Shown: piece after piece, positions 34,303 through 45,710 of the stretch
How the letters are laid out: every line of letters begins with the position of its first letter
Position numbering within the stretch: the first letter of the stretch is position 1
Assembly: GCA_022605405.1 (NCBI GenBank)
Contig: JABYQQ010000017.1
Coordinates: 1,116,001 to 1,180,000 of the forward strand
Length of the DNA: 64,000 nt
Origin: Earliella scabrosa
Lineage: Eukaryota; Basidiomycota; Agaricomycetes; Polyporales; Polyporaceae
Direction of reading: 5' to 3'
Made by a program: the position numbers and the translations under genes
The notes under the pieces: model-generated
What the model saw: the letters and a program-made list of their open reading frames with translations, nothing else
The model's database searches: none
What the model was told of the DNA's origin: nothing

Positions 34303-36623
34303 ATGCCCGATATCGTCCTACACAACCGTCTCCCGGTAGCAGTGGGCGGAATACTGGAGCCTCGGGTGATGGGGACAATGGTTATACTCGGTGTGGTGCG
34401 TGAGATCACACAGGCACTCGCTTTGGTTCGTTTTGACAATTTCCTTAGATATCCCACCAAGTGCTCCGGAAGTACGAAACGTTTTCCGTCACTGCGCACT
34501 TCGCCCTTCTGGTTCTATCACCATGTTTTGCCTACCTCTCGACATCATCCAGATCGTCATCATTCTCGTTCCAGGAGCTCCTCCTCTGCCTCTTTGCACA
34601 CGCGGGGACAGTCTTGATGTCAGCGATGGCATACCGGCTCTCGCCTCTACACCCCTTGGCGCACTATCCGGGACCGGTACAATACAGAATATCCAAGCTT
34701 GTGTTTGGATTGGAGGCAACGCGGGGATATTCGCACTATCGTCTGAAGGACTTGCACGCGCGATACGGAGACGTCGTGCGGATCGGTACGTGTTTCCATC
34801 GTGATACGCATGAGACGTCCATACCTGAAGTCATTCGTCCAGGCCCAAATGAGTTGTCCATCAACGATGTCGACGCAATTGGTCCAGTGCTCGGCTCGAC
34901 GGGACTTCCTAAGAGCACAGGTGAGTTTCTTCGTATCGATGTATCCGGACTATGTCGGACATGACTGTCATCTGTCAGCATATATGGGGGGAACTCTTGG
35001 AAGAGGACGTGACGACATAGACGGGCTGTTGATTGGAGTTGACGAGCATCTCCGTCGCCGAAGAGCTTGGAATCGCGGATTGAGCACCGCCGCTGTGAGG
35101 GAATACGAAGGACTCATAGCGGCTCGTGCAAGACTGTTCATCGAGCGCTTGGGGCAGCAAGTTGGAGAGATATCGCTCGATAAGTGGATTAACTATTTCT
35201 CGTACGTGCATCAGCTTCTATGTTTATTTCCGGTTGTTGACTACCTGTGCAATACAGTTATGACTTCATGTGCGACATGACGTGGGTTATCTAGCGGTCA
35301 CAACTTTCGGACTGGCATCCTATTGCTGACTTTGCACTCTCAATAGATACGGGGGTGGATCCGAGCTTCTCAAAGAAGGTGACACAAACCATGTTTGGTC
35401 CATCGTTGAGGAAGGACTTGTGTGCGTCGGCTTTGAACTCTTGGTAGCTCTAGCTAACGTTGTTCTCCAAAGGCTCTCTCACTTGTTCGCGCACCTGCCC
35501 TGGCTCGGTGTCTATGTCGGCAAGATACCTGGAGCTGCAGGGTCTCTAGATACTCTCTTTTCCTTCGCACGCGAATTCGCATCGCAGCGACTCCGGCATG
35601 GCTCGGCAAGTCCAGATTTATTCCACTACCTGGTATGTAAGATAGTGGATTTTCCTTACTCTCCCTTCTCACGAAGCAGTAGAACAACGACGATCTTCCC
35701 CAGAAGGATCCGCCGCGGGAGCAACAACTACTGGACGACAGCTTCCTGGCAATTGTTGCCGGCGCAGACACATCATCCAGTGCGCTCACGAGCCTGTTCT
35801 TCCTCTTGGGACGACATCCCGAGGTGCACGCTAGCATCCAAACGGAAGTCGACCGTTTCTTCCCGAACGGCGATAATCCGCTGTCTGGAGACTACCGCGA
35901 TATGCATTATCTCAACGCCGTCATGTGAGTACCTCGATGGAAGCTGCCAGTGTCAGTGTCAGGTGGTCCTAAGTCTGATTCATCTTTGGCCCACTCAGAA
36001 ACGAGACCTTACGCATGTATCCTCCTGTACCCAAAGGTGGCCTCCGACGGGTTCCGCATCATGGCGATGCGATCATTATTGGCTCGACGTACGTGCACCG
36101 GGCGATTGCTCCACATCATATGGATGCTCACGGTTAGGTTCGACGATGCAGCGTTCTCCCGCCCGGAACCTCCGTCTGGATCAACGTCTACTGTCTTCAC
36201 CACGATGCTCGGAACTTCAGCCTGCCCGATTTGTTCTGGCCCGAACGATGGCTCGTTGCATCAGGTCACCTCGCGCTCGAAGACGCCCTCCGCAAGCTCC
36301 CTGCATCTTCTCCCTCCGTGCGCGAGCCCAGCGCAGCGTCGTCTCCCCTCAAATCGGCTGCTTCTGCTCAAAGCGGATCCGTACTCGACTTCGAGTTCGT
36401 GCATAATGAGGTGGCCTTCATCCCGTTCTCGTACGGACCGATGAACTGCGCGGGTAAATACCTCGCGATGATGGAGATGCGGATGGTCGTGTGCGCGTTC
36501 GTGCAGAAGTTCGACTTCAAGCTGCGGGAGGGCTGGGATGCGGCGGAGTTTGAGACGGGGTACAAGGACTACTTCGTTGCGGGGCGACCGAAGGTGCCCG
36601 TGCTACTGGAGGCTAGATTCTAA
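34303..36623 (+). CDS. cytochrome P450, paralogue C
   Basis: Ten exons: 34303-34395, 34449-34785, 34843-34920, 34979-35201, 35258-35281, 35347-35421, 35473-35632, 35683-35924, 35999-36088 and 36152-36623; 597 aa in frame. Membrane anchor, I-helix AGADTS, ExxR (NETLR), PERW and heme loop FSYGPMNCAGK are present. As in A and B, Met replaces the usual Arg before the heme cysteine, so this is a subfamily trait. Exons 3, 5, 6, 7 and 9 match A and B in length. The exon 1 start is chosen because it joins in phase; an upstream ATG at 34265 is out of frame. ER-bound monooxygenase, substrate unknown. Confidence 0.88.
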
Positions 36624-36881
36624 ATGTACCAGGACAGACTCCCTTGTCTTGATCTCCATCCGTGTCGCCCCTTCATATATCCGGGATAGCTACAGGTGGC
36701 CCTCGCTAGGACCGGTGTTCACGGGGGTGATGTGTACCGATTACAGAGACCGAGCTTGCTGTAAGATGCATGTAGACTGCGTGCTGGACGTTCCGGGATT
36801 GCTCTTGCCCGATCTCTTGGGGTGTTCCAGCTCAATCGTTAGTCCGGTAGGATAGCAGAGATTACGCGGACGCGCAGTCTT

Positions 36882-37640
36882 CTAGAGAGATGTCGATGCA
36901 TTGTCATGACTGATCGAGCACATGCTTAGCTCGGGGTGAGCTTGGTATGGAAGTTCAAGTGTCGTCGATGATGGAGGTGTAGGGTTTGTTTGACCGAGAT
37001 TGACGATGCGCGTGAGGTCGGTATCGGACTGAGACTTGTCCAGAGCAACTAGAATGATCACGAGTGTTGGATATATACCCTGATAGCTCGGGGATCAGTA
37101 TAAATAGGGTTTAGGCAAGGATGCGACCATGACATACGATGAGAGAGATCAAACAGCCTTCGACCACGTAGTGGAATCCAAAGGCGAAGTTCGATGCTAC
37201 TATCAGATTACCGAAATCATCTGGTGTGTTTGAGTACGACTGGTAGGCAACCACAAAAATCTGTCGGTGCTGGATAAGCCACTGCGTGACCCTGCCAATG
37301 TAACCGTACACATACCCATAGTATGCAATAGCAAATCCCCGACTCGACCAGTAGGGCCAATACCTTCTCAACTCGGGTACGTTTATTACCAACCCGAAGA
37401 TGAGAACGGACTAGCTGTCGGTGTGACCTGCGCGAGCGTATAGGTATGCGGATCTGTCTGACTGTAAGACACGGAGGGCGTACCATGCCTTGTATGCAAT
37501 CAGGGTGGTAGCAGCTGTATTCGTGACCAAAGATAGTACTGACGCTGCAAGTCCCCATACATCGCCAGTGTACAGCGATCCCGGCGTGAGTTGAACGTTG
37601 CCAACATTCGGTGCAATGAGCTCGAGAAGCTTGTTGGATG
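36882..37640 (-). pseudogene. membrane protein copy 3, 3' half (split by LINE)
   Basis: Exons 37640-37484 (rest of exon 5), 37427-37316, 37260-37138 and 37079-36882. They continue the coding of 44889-44002 exactly in phase when the LINE and one 14-bp duplication are taken out. The segment holds GDVWGLAASVLSLVTN, a 112-nt exon 6, FHYVVEGCLISLI and the last span GIYPTLVIILVAL. No other defect is visible: no stop, and all splice sites are intact. Together the halves would make 422 aa. The insertion should disrupt the gene, so it is called a pseudogene. Confidence 0.85.
37627..37640. repeat. LINE target-site duplication, left copy
   Basis: AAGCTTGTTGGATG, repeated exactly at 43988-44001. It flanks the LINE 5' end. 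Confidence 0.9.
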
Positions 37641-37783
37641 GACCCCTCTTGGCGCGCTACCACCACCATCTCCTTTTTTCCCACGCTTCAGCCTTTAAGG
37701 GGAGGCTCGAAGGGTGTGGCCTACAGGCGATTCTGGTGCACCTAGGCGACTTGCGCATTGAGAAAGGGTTCCTGCTAGACGAC

Positions 37784-39481
37784 ATGGCCCCACCACAGAG
37801 TGGGAAACCGAACGCGACACCGGACGCGGCGACAAGCCGGGCTCGGGCGACGGGCGCCAAAGCTGCCAGCGCATCGCCCGCCCCGACTCAGGCTGCGAAA
37901 AAGAAGCCCACCAGGCCCGCAACTACGCAGCATCAGCTCTTCGCGGAGGCGGAGAAGCACGTCGGTGATCTCGAGGCAGCCATCAAATTCCTTCAATCGA
38001 GGCAGCTCATTCCCGAGGGAAATGAAGCCGTGACAGAGGAGGCGCTAGTCACCGGGCTTCTGCACTTCGCCGCCGCTGCGCCTGCGGCAGAGCTGGCAAG
38101 GAAGGGGCTGATCTCCTTCGCGCACCTGGCGAAGGCGGTGATGGAGGACAAGACCCTCTCGGCTCTGGCGGCGGGGGTTGCGGAGCGGGCGGAAACTCAG
38201 ATTACGATGCGGCTGGACGATCACACGACGAAGCTGGAAGAGGAGGTCGGTGGGATTGCGGCAAGCGTCGGCAAGGCGCTCATGGGGATTGAGAAGTGTG
38301 CGGCGAGGGTCGAGCGGTCGTGCGAGCGGATGGATCAGGCAAGGGCGGCGCTGGACTGCGCGAGGGAGGAGCTCCAGCAGGCACGGACTCGCGCGGGCGA
38401 GGCTCTGGGTACGTCCGCCGCGCCCTTCCCTACGCTTACCTTGGAATCTGCCCCAGCGAGAACACGTCGCGCTGTCGACCTGGCGGACCTCCTGCAGCGT
38501 CAAGTGCTGGTCCGAGGAGTCGCGCTCAAGGACGACCAAGGAAGGCTACTCACCGACCGCGAGGCACTGGAGAAAGCGCGCCGCACCCTCGACATGCTCG
38601 AGCGCGACGGACTCACCCCGCCGAAGGACACCACCATCGAATCAGCGAAGATCCAGCGACATGGAGACGTCGTCTTCACGCTGTCGTGCACCAGCGCGGC
38701 AAAGTGGCTTCTGCGACAACACGTCGCCACGGCCTTCGCCCGCAAGATGGGGATGGAGGCCCGGGTAGTTGAACGCACTTACAAGCTGGTGGCGGAGCGA
38801 GTACCCATCGACTTCGACCCCCAGGACTCGGCGACTCTCCGCGCAGTTGAAGAAGCGCATGGACTGAAGAGCGAGGCGATCGCGCGCGCTGACTGGATCA
38901 AGCCTGTGGAGAGGAGGCGCTTGGGACAGCGCTTTGCCTATCTTATGCTGACGGTGACAGGGGTGGAGCAGGCAAACCGTGCCCTTCGGGGCCTCACGCT
39001 CGCAGGACGGCGGGTGCTGGTTCGCAGAGAGATAGAGGAACCAAAGCGCTGCATGCGCTGTCAACGACTTGACGGCCACTTCGCGAAGGACTGCCCGGCA
39101 TCCCACGACGTCTGTGCGCGGTGTGCAGGCGCGCATCCCACGACACAATGCACCGTCAACGACCCCTCGGCCTTCAAGTGCGCGAACTGCGGCCAAGTGG
39201 GCCACGCGACGTGGGATCTCGCCTGCTCGGAACGGCTTGCGAAGGTGCGAGCACTTGCTGCGCGGAAGGCTGACAGCGGTTTCAGGTTTTTCGTCACCAA
39301 CAATCCCGAGACCTGGGTACCGGAGGAGGAGGAGCTCGCTCGTGCGCCTCCTCCACCCACGGTCTGGTCCCAGATCCAGCACCGTTTCGACGCAGCAGAC
39401 CAGGGCTTGCAGCAGACCAGACTCGGAGCCGGAGCCTTCATCGACAACGCGACCCGCCCCACCCCCCGCAACACCCAATGA
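37784..39481 (+). CDS. LINE ORF1, gag-like RNA-binding protein
   Basis: 565 aa from ATG 37784. An upstream in-frame open stretch begins at 37598 but runs across the insertion boundary, so it is not part of the protein. The N-terminus is Ala/Pro/Lys-rich; residues about 130-220 look like a coiled coil. Three zinc knuckles lie at about 423-475: CMRCQRLDGHFAKDC, CARCAGAHPTTQC and CANCGQVGHATWDLAC. The family role is binding element RNA and forming ribonucleoprotein particles. The stop TGA overlaps the ORF2 start (ATGA), which suggests stop-restart translation of ORF2. Confidence 0.9.
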   Translation: MAPPQSGKPNATPDAATSRARATGAKAASASPAPTQAAKKKPTRPATTQHQLFAEAEKHVGDLEAAIKFLQSRQLIPEGNEAVTEEALVTGLLHFAAAAPAAELARKGLISFAHLAKAVMEDKTLSALAAGVAERAETQITMRLDDHTTKLEEEVGGIAASVGKALMGIEKCAARVERSCERMDQARAALDCAREELQQARTRAGEALGTSAAPFPTLTLESAPARTRRAVDLADLLQRQVLVRGVALKDDQGRLLTDREALEKARRTLDMLERDGLTPPKDTTIESAKIQRHGDVVFTLSCTSAAKWLLRQHVATAFARKMGMEARVVERTYKLVAERVPIDFDPQDSATLRAVEEAHGLKSEAIARADWIKPVERRRLGQRFAYLMLTVTGVEQANRALRGLTLAGRRVLVRREIEEPKRCMRCQRLDGHFAKDCPASHDVCARCAGAHPTTQCTVNDPSAFKCANCGQVGHATWDLACSERLAKVRALAARKADSGFRFFVTNNPETWVPEEEELARAPPPPTVWSQIQHRFDAADQGLQQTRLGAGAFIDNATRPTPRNTQ

Positions 39482-42400
39482 CGGACGACACCTCTCCACT
39501 ACTCCGCATCTGGCAGCAGAACATCAACAAATCGGCGATAGGCCAACAGGATCTGCTCTCGAAGGCCGCGCCATCTGATTTCGACATTCTCGCCCTGCAA
39601 GAACCCGCCCTCGACCACCTCTCGCTTACACGGGGCAACGCGCACTGGCGGGCTGTGTACCCGTCTGTACGAGACCCTGACACCGCTGGGCGGCTGCGCT
39701 CAGTTCTCTTCATTAACAAAAAACTCTCCACCAACGCTTGGTCGCCCATCACGGTTCCACACCCCGACGTCACCGCCGTCACCATCAAGTCCGAGGCAAC
39801 CACGGTCCACCTCTTCAACCTCTACATCGACGGCGACTCTGACACGGCAATTCGGGCGGCGGCGCGTGCAATCCGTCGCCTTCCGCTGGGCGAGCCCGGT
39901 CATGAGCTCGTCTGGCTGGGCGACTTCAATCGACACCACCCTGCCTGGGATGACCCCACAAACACTCATCTCTTCACTGCTCAGAACACCCGCCGCGCAG
40001 AAGTGCTGATCAACACTCTTGCAGATCTCGGCCTGGAAATGGCGTTACCCCCCGCGATCCCCACGCTCGAAGCGACCCGAACGAAGAACCTCACCCGGCC
40101 GGACAATGTCTTCTGCACGGAGGTTCTCCTGGAGTCCCTCCGCTCTTGCTCGGTAGCCCCTGAACTCCGTCCTACCCGTACTGACCACTTCCCCATCCTT
40201 ACAGTCTTCGAGCTGCCCACGGCAGTAGCTCCTCCACGGCTCCGACGTGACTTCCGGAAGGTTGACTGGGAGGCTTTCAACGAGGCCTTGAGGGGACGTC
40301 GGGACCAGCGTCCCCCTGCCGGCCACATCGCCACGCAAGCGACTTTCGACGAGGTTCTCTCTCAGCTCATGGACGACCTGCAAGCCACCATCGAGGAGCA
40401 GGTTCCGATCGCGCCAGACACCCCGTTCGCAAAGCGGTGGTGGTCGACGGAGCTCACGAAGATGCGGAAGGAGAAGGAGCGTCTAGGACGTCTCTCCTTT
40501 CGGCACAGGGCTGACCCCCGGCACCCAATACATGCTGAGTACAGACGCTACCGCAACCGTTACGCTGACCACATCACTGCAGCCAAAAACGACCACTGGA
40601 AGGCGTGGATCGACTCGGTCGACATGAAGACGGTGTGGAACGCCAACCGATTTCTCAAGACGGGCCCGACGGACGCCTGCAGCGCACGAATACCTCCCAT
40701 CAAGGTGGTCACTGACGACGGCCGCCCTGGGGTTCTCACCTCTAACGCCGACAAAGGAGAAGAGTTCTACAAGACGTTCTTCCTTCCGCCCAGCACCCAG
40801 CCCATCCCTCAGGCTCCCTACCCGCAGCCGAAGTTCCGGTTCAAGCCGATCACCGACGATCAAGTGCGAGGCGCGATCAAGGCCTTGCGCACCTTCAAAG
40901 CCCCGGGCCCGGACGCTATCCCCAACGAGGTCTACAAGCACTGCGCGGACCTCCTGGTACCGACGCTTGGCTCACTTTTCCGGGCGACCTTCGCGCTCAG
41001 CTACTACCCGGAGCGGTGGAAGATCTCCGACACGGTCGTTCTGAAGAAGCCTGGAAAGACGGACTACACCGTTGCCAAAGCCTGGCGACCAATCGCTCTG
41101 CTGAACTGCATGTCAAAGATCCTATCCCAGTGCGTGGCTGACGTGCTCGTGTACGAGGCTGAAAAGCGTTCGCTTCTAGCTAGCTATCAGTTCGGTGGTC
41201 GTGCTGGACGCACTACCACCGACTCTATACACCTTGTCACGAAGACAGTCAAGGACGCTTGGCGGCAAGGCAAGGCAGCCTCGGTCGTCTTTCTGGACAT
41301 CAAGTCGGCCTTCCCTGCAGCGTCGCCGGACCGACTCTTCCACAACCTCCGGATGCGCGGCGTCCCCTCTGAGTACGTCGACTGGCTCAGGGAGAAGCTA
41401 GCGGGGCGGAAAACCCGGCTTATCTTCGACGACTACACGTCCGACCTTTTCGACATCCGGAGCGGTATCGACCAGGGCTGTCCCCTATCGGTGATTCTCT
41501 ACGCATTCTACAACTCCGACCTCATTGACAGCGCACAACTGAAGAACGGAGAGACGGCGGTAGGATCTATGGACGATGTCGCGCTTGTGGTCACGGGTGG
41601 TAGCTTCGCGGCTTGCCACGAGAAGATCCGACTCTTCCTCGAGCGCGACGGTGGCGGTCTGGAGTGGTCTCGATCGCACAACTCATCGTTCTCCCTGGAC
41701 AAATTTGCGCTCCTCAACTGCAAGTCGCGCTTGAAGGATCTCGGCCCCACGCTTCAGCTTTCGGATGGCACGCGCATCCCGCCAACCGACCACCACCGGT
41801 TCCTGGGCGTTCTCCTCGACCACAATCTGCGTTTTCACCAGCACGTTGCCCTTGCCCAGGCCAAAGGCAGCAAGTGGGTCTCTCTCCTGCGCCGACTCGC
41901 TCACATGCGAAACGGCCTCTCACTTGCGGTCGTGAGGCGCCTGTACCTCACGGTGGTCGTACCCAGCATGCTCTATGGGGCGGACACTTTCCTCACACCG
42001 GTGCGCAAGATCCCTGGTAAGAAGAAGCGACACGGCTCCGTCGGACACGTCAATCGACTGGGGCGGATCCACCGACAGGCCCTCCTGGTGATGTCGGGCG
42101 GCCTCCGCTCCACCGCCTCGGACTCCATGGCGGCCCACGCTGACCTTCTCCCTTTCCCTCTCCTCGTCGACCAGGTATGCCACCGGGCAGCGGTCCGACT
42201 CTGCTCACTGCCTCACGACCATCCCCTCTCGCCACACGTTCGTCGTGCCGGCCGTCGCTTTGTGCGCAGACACCGGCCCGCCCTCCACGAGCTCCTAGAC
42301 GCGTACCGACCCCACCTCGACTACTTGCACACAGAGCGCATCTCCCCAACCCGTTTGCACCCCCGCTGGCGCCCCAAGCACCGCGTACGAATCATCCGGG

Positions 42401-43404
42401 ATCGCGAGAAGGCGGTAGAGGACGACGCGCGCTGGGCGCGCGACGGCGCGTACCGGGTCTACTCTGACGGCTCGGACATTGACGGTGGGGTGGGCGCAGC
42501 AGCCGTGCTCTACGCACCGGGCGCGCACCGCCCGCGCACTCTCCACTACCACCTGGGCCCTTCGTAGAGGCACACAGTATACGAGGCGGAGATCGTGGGG
42601 ACGATCCTCGCCCTACAGCTCCTCCTCTCCGAACGGCGGCCGATCAAGCGAGCGTCAATCGCTCTGGATAACACGGCGACTATACAAGCCTCCACGCTAC
42701 GTACCGCTGCTCCGGGACGATACCTCACTGACATCTTCCATGACTCCGTGCAGAAGCTCCGCGAGGCCCACCCTGGGATACGGCTCACCCTCCGATGGGT
42801 CCCTGGTCATGAGGGAGTCGAGGGCAACGAGCGGGCGGACACAGCGGCAAAAGAAGCGGCCGGCGGGCGATCCAGCGCGCCCCGTGCTCTACCGAAGAGC
42901 CTGCGCAAGACCCTCCCGCTCAGTGCCTCGCGTGCGCGCCAAAACTTCAAGCACGCGCTGCAGGAGAAGGCAAAGCATGACTGGCAGGAGTCGCGACGCG
43001 GACGACGTATGGCGGAGGTCGACCGCCACCTGCCGTCGAAGGCCTACACACGGCTAGTCTCTTCGCTGCCCCGTCGCCATGCTAACCTCCTCTTCCAGCT
43101 GCGCACAGGACACGTCCCCCTCTACCGGCACCTTGAGCGGATAGGCAAGGTTCTCACAGCCACTTGCCCCGCCTGCGAAGAAGCCCAGGAGTCCGTCTCG
43201 CATTTCCTTCTCGACTGCCCCGCCTACTCCCTCCACCGCGCAGTCCACCTGGCCCCGCTAGGCCGTGCCGGACGCACCCTCTCGGTCCTCCTCGCCACGC
43301 AGAAGGCCATGCGCCCACTCTTCAACTACATCAATGCAACGGGCCGCCTCCGCGCATCCTTCGGCGAACTGGCAGAACTTAAGGATAACATTGATGACGA
43401 CTGA
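39478..43404 (+). CDS. LINE ORF2, endonuclease-RT-RNase H, one in-frame TAG
   Basis: ORF2 opens at 39478 and runs 1029 codons to TAG at 42565-42567; the same frame then continues open to TGA at 43404. Domains: APE-type endonuclease (residues 1-235, QEP motif), reverse transcriptase (about 480-780; FLDIKSAF, QGCPLS and a DD box written SMDD), and RNase H from about 990. The RNase H catalytic Asp (YSDGSD) lies before the TAG. Its Glu (YEAEIVG), second Asp (LDNTA) and HEGVEGNE motif lie after it. A CPAC...H...C zinc motif ends the protein. The TAG should remove RNase H unless read through. Reverse transcriptase and endonuclease look complete. Confidence 0.9.
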
Positions 43405-43967
43405 GCCCTGCTACCCGCCAGGACAGTGACTGCGCGCTGACTTTTCTCTTTCTCTCCTCTTCTCTAGCACATCTTCTGCTGCAGCATGCACGACTCGACG
43501 ACGCAGAGCTTTCGCCGCTAGTAGATATGGCTACATTGCGCACAGCCCTCACGCCCTGGGAGCGGGGGAGTTCCGACGTGCGTCGAGGCAATTGCCGCAC
43601 GTACCCTCCCGCCGCAAGAGGCCCACGCCCGGGGGTGCAACCGCCCTCAGAAAGGGCGGGAGGTTTATAACCCGTGTCCCTACCGATCCTTAACGGTCAA
43701 GGGCGGCGGGGACTGTGCGCAATGGGGAGCCCGCCTCCGTCATCTCTCCCTTCTCCTCACATCATATCTATTTACAGTACCACTACCTACACTACTACAC
43801 CCACCTTACGGTGACTCACTATTGGCGATGGTCGTCAGCCTCGACCTAATCCCTTCCCCTCTATCCCTGTCCAGTGACTCCCCTCCGCACCGTTGCATAC
43901 GCTAGTTACCGTGTACAGTTACGCCTACCATAGGGCGAGGCCCTCCAGGGCGTAAAACAAGGAAACC

Positions 43968-43989
43968 AAAAAAAAAAAAAAAAAAAAAA
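43968..43989 (+). other. LINE poly(A) tail
   Basis: Twenty-two uninterrupted A residues; the last two may belong to the target-site duplication. The position fixes the 3' end of the element and its plus orientation. Confidence 0.95.
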
Positions 43990-44001
43990 GCTTGTTGGAT
44001 G
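43988..44001. repeat. LINE target-site duplication, right copy
   Basis: AAGCTTGTTGGATG, identical to 37627-37640. Its first two A residues are shared with the poly(A) tail. Confidence 0.9.
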
Positions 44002-44889
44002 AGCTGCGGCAACCATGGACCGTGACAATCGTTCCGGCAACTGATAGAGCCGTTGAGCAACATCCAACAGAATCATGAACGCAAGTTCGAGCACATACCA
44101 AGGGTAGATGACAAGAGAATAGTGCAGCCAGCCTGCACGACTCGGTTCTCCTTCCAGAGGATCAAGGCTCTCCACCATACGACAGCGTCTCCCAGAATGA
44201 CCTTAAGATAGTTCAGATGTGATAAGGAGAATACCACAACTGTGAATACTCACATTGACCGTTAGAGTGGCCGTTCCTGCACATTGCTGTATCGGACGAG
44301 TCCACCACGCGAGCGCGTTAGGATAGGAGTGATTCTCAATATTGGAGAACGTCGGTCCATCATATTGAATTCCCAGAATGTAGTGGTTGAAGAGTATCGA
44401 GACTTGTTGAACTTCTGAGTTCGCTAATACTGCAACGTCGCTGAGAGCTAAAAGCTCGCGGAAAGTCTCGTGGATGACGGTGCTCCAATAGACAGTGGTA
44501 GAGGCGTAGATTGCGATAATGATGAGAAGCATGGCCATAACACTTGCAGATTTCACCTTCTTCCGGCTGGATAGGTGTGAGTGTAATAGGAGCTGAGTAC
44601 GAATCACTACATACCAGAGGAGGTAGGTTGCGAGTAATGCGAGCATAGTGTACAGACCTGAAGCCATATGAGCAACCCACAACTCGATATCGGACGGATG
44701 GAGCCCACCGTAAAATGCAGTGAGTATAGCCGTCTCAATAAGTTGTGCTGTCAGCTGTGGACCCCAGTAAGAGGCGATGAAGGTAGTCTGTCCTCCAACT
44801 TTGACCATGAGGTCATGCATCTCAGTTGCTCTCATTACCGGTACCGACACATTCATAGTGTCCGGCGTAGGGGGCGGGAGCTGTTGCAT
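44002..44889 (-). pseudogene. membrane protein copy 3, 5' half (split by LINE)
   Basis: Exons 44889-44709, 44657-44615, 44566-44254, 44201-44099 and 44040-44002 (start of exon 5). The N-terminus differs from copies 1 and 2, but exons 2 and 4 have the family lengths of 43 and 103 nt and exon 4 carries LGDAVVWWRAL. Coding continues in phase at 37640 on the far side of the LINE. Apart from the insertion no lesion is seen. Role unknown, as for the other copies. Confidence 0.85.
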
Positions 44890-45269
44890 GATGCCGGTCG
44901 AGTGACGGGGGTGAGTGTTGCAGATCAGGAAAGATACAGCAATAATAAGCGTACGGAATGTACTGCATAGCAGTATGACGGTTCGCAGTGGTATAGTTCT
45001 GTCCTAGTTCGCAGCCTGTAATGATGGAACTGTCAATCAGGGCCAGACGTCTCCGGATCGGAAGAGGCTTTTGGTCATCACGTCCTAAGCTATGATCTTC
45101 ACCATTGCTGGAGCACTTTCAACAGGGCCTATGCAGATTATCACGGCGCACATCCTGGAACCAAGTAACAACAGTGAGCATCTCGGATCGCGTTGAACCT
45201 TTGACGAAGCAGATCTATAGTCCCACTTGTCGTAGGCGCCTCGCCGCTGATAGATGAAGCTACACCCGA
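44890..45269. other. intergenic
   Basis: Promoter side of the split membrane gene; no gene seen. Confidence 0.5.
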
Positions 45270-45710
45270 CGTGGAGGAGTCATGCCATCGTCAACGTCGA
45301 CGGCTGCATGACATCCCAGCGGAAGGAGGCAGTCCACGCGGCAGATGCGGCTGGCGTCCAGCGTTACCCAGACGTGTCTGGGAGCTACATGACGCAGTGC
45401 GTCAATCTCTTCATGTATGAACGAGAGGTAACTTACAGGTGCTTATCTGCGAGAACAAAAATTGGACATACCGGAGTTGGTCAAGCCTGAGGAGTTCGGA
45501 GTAGTTCCCCAAACAATCATGAATATGAGGACAGTACCACTTATGCTGCAGGTAAAGTCCATGGAGTAGCTCCGAGCAGTCGTTGGGGACGCTCGCGGGG
45601 TTCCGACCGACTGCGGCCGGATCGGGTGTATGTCGCGCGCATGATCATGATGGTGGAGCCCTGAACGCTGAAGGGCCAGGCGGTAATCATGTCAAACCAC
45701 ATACCCTCGA
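45270..45710 (+). pseudogene. decayed NmrA-like oxidoreductase relic
   Basis: Three blocks match the intact NmrA gene at 16870 in order but in different frames: HAIVN-VDG...AADAAGVQRY (versus NIVISAVDA...AAKAAGVQQL), KLDIPELVKPEEFGVVPQT (versus KLEIRDYIKELGVPHT), and RVYVARMIMMVEP followed by a stop and TLKGQAVIM (versus GVYVARVVADPRTLNQAVIV). The Rossmann N-terminus and the C-terminus are absent. It is a clear relic of a duplicated NmrA gene next to the membrane/P450 block. Confidence 0.7.

Larger units (their letters stand above)
37641..43987 (+). mobile_element. Tad-like non-LTR retrotransposon (LINE), near intact
   Basis: A 6.35-kb element with a short 5' UTR (to 37783), ORF1 (37784-39481), overlapping ORF2 (39478 onward), a 3' UTR of about 560 bp and a poly(A) tail. 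It is bounded by a 14-bp target-site duplication. It is inserted in antisense inside exon 5 of a membrane-protein gene. APE endonuclease, reverse transcriptase, RNase H and a C-terminal zinc motif in that order fit the Tad1 lineage of fungal LINEs; the assignment is from domain order, not from a tree. The identical duplication and preserved host frame mean a young insertion. Confidence 0.93.

Noticed and set aside
37598..37783. N-terminal extension of LINE ORF1 in the open frame
   Set aside because: The first 43 bp belong to the host gene and target-site duplication; the first ATG inside the element giving a normal ORF1 is at 37784.
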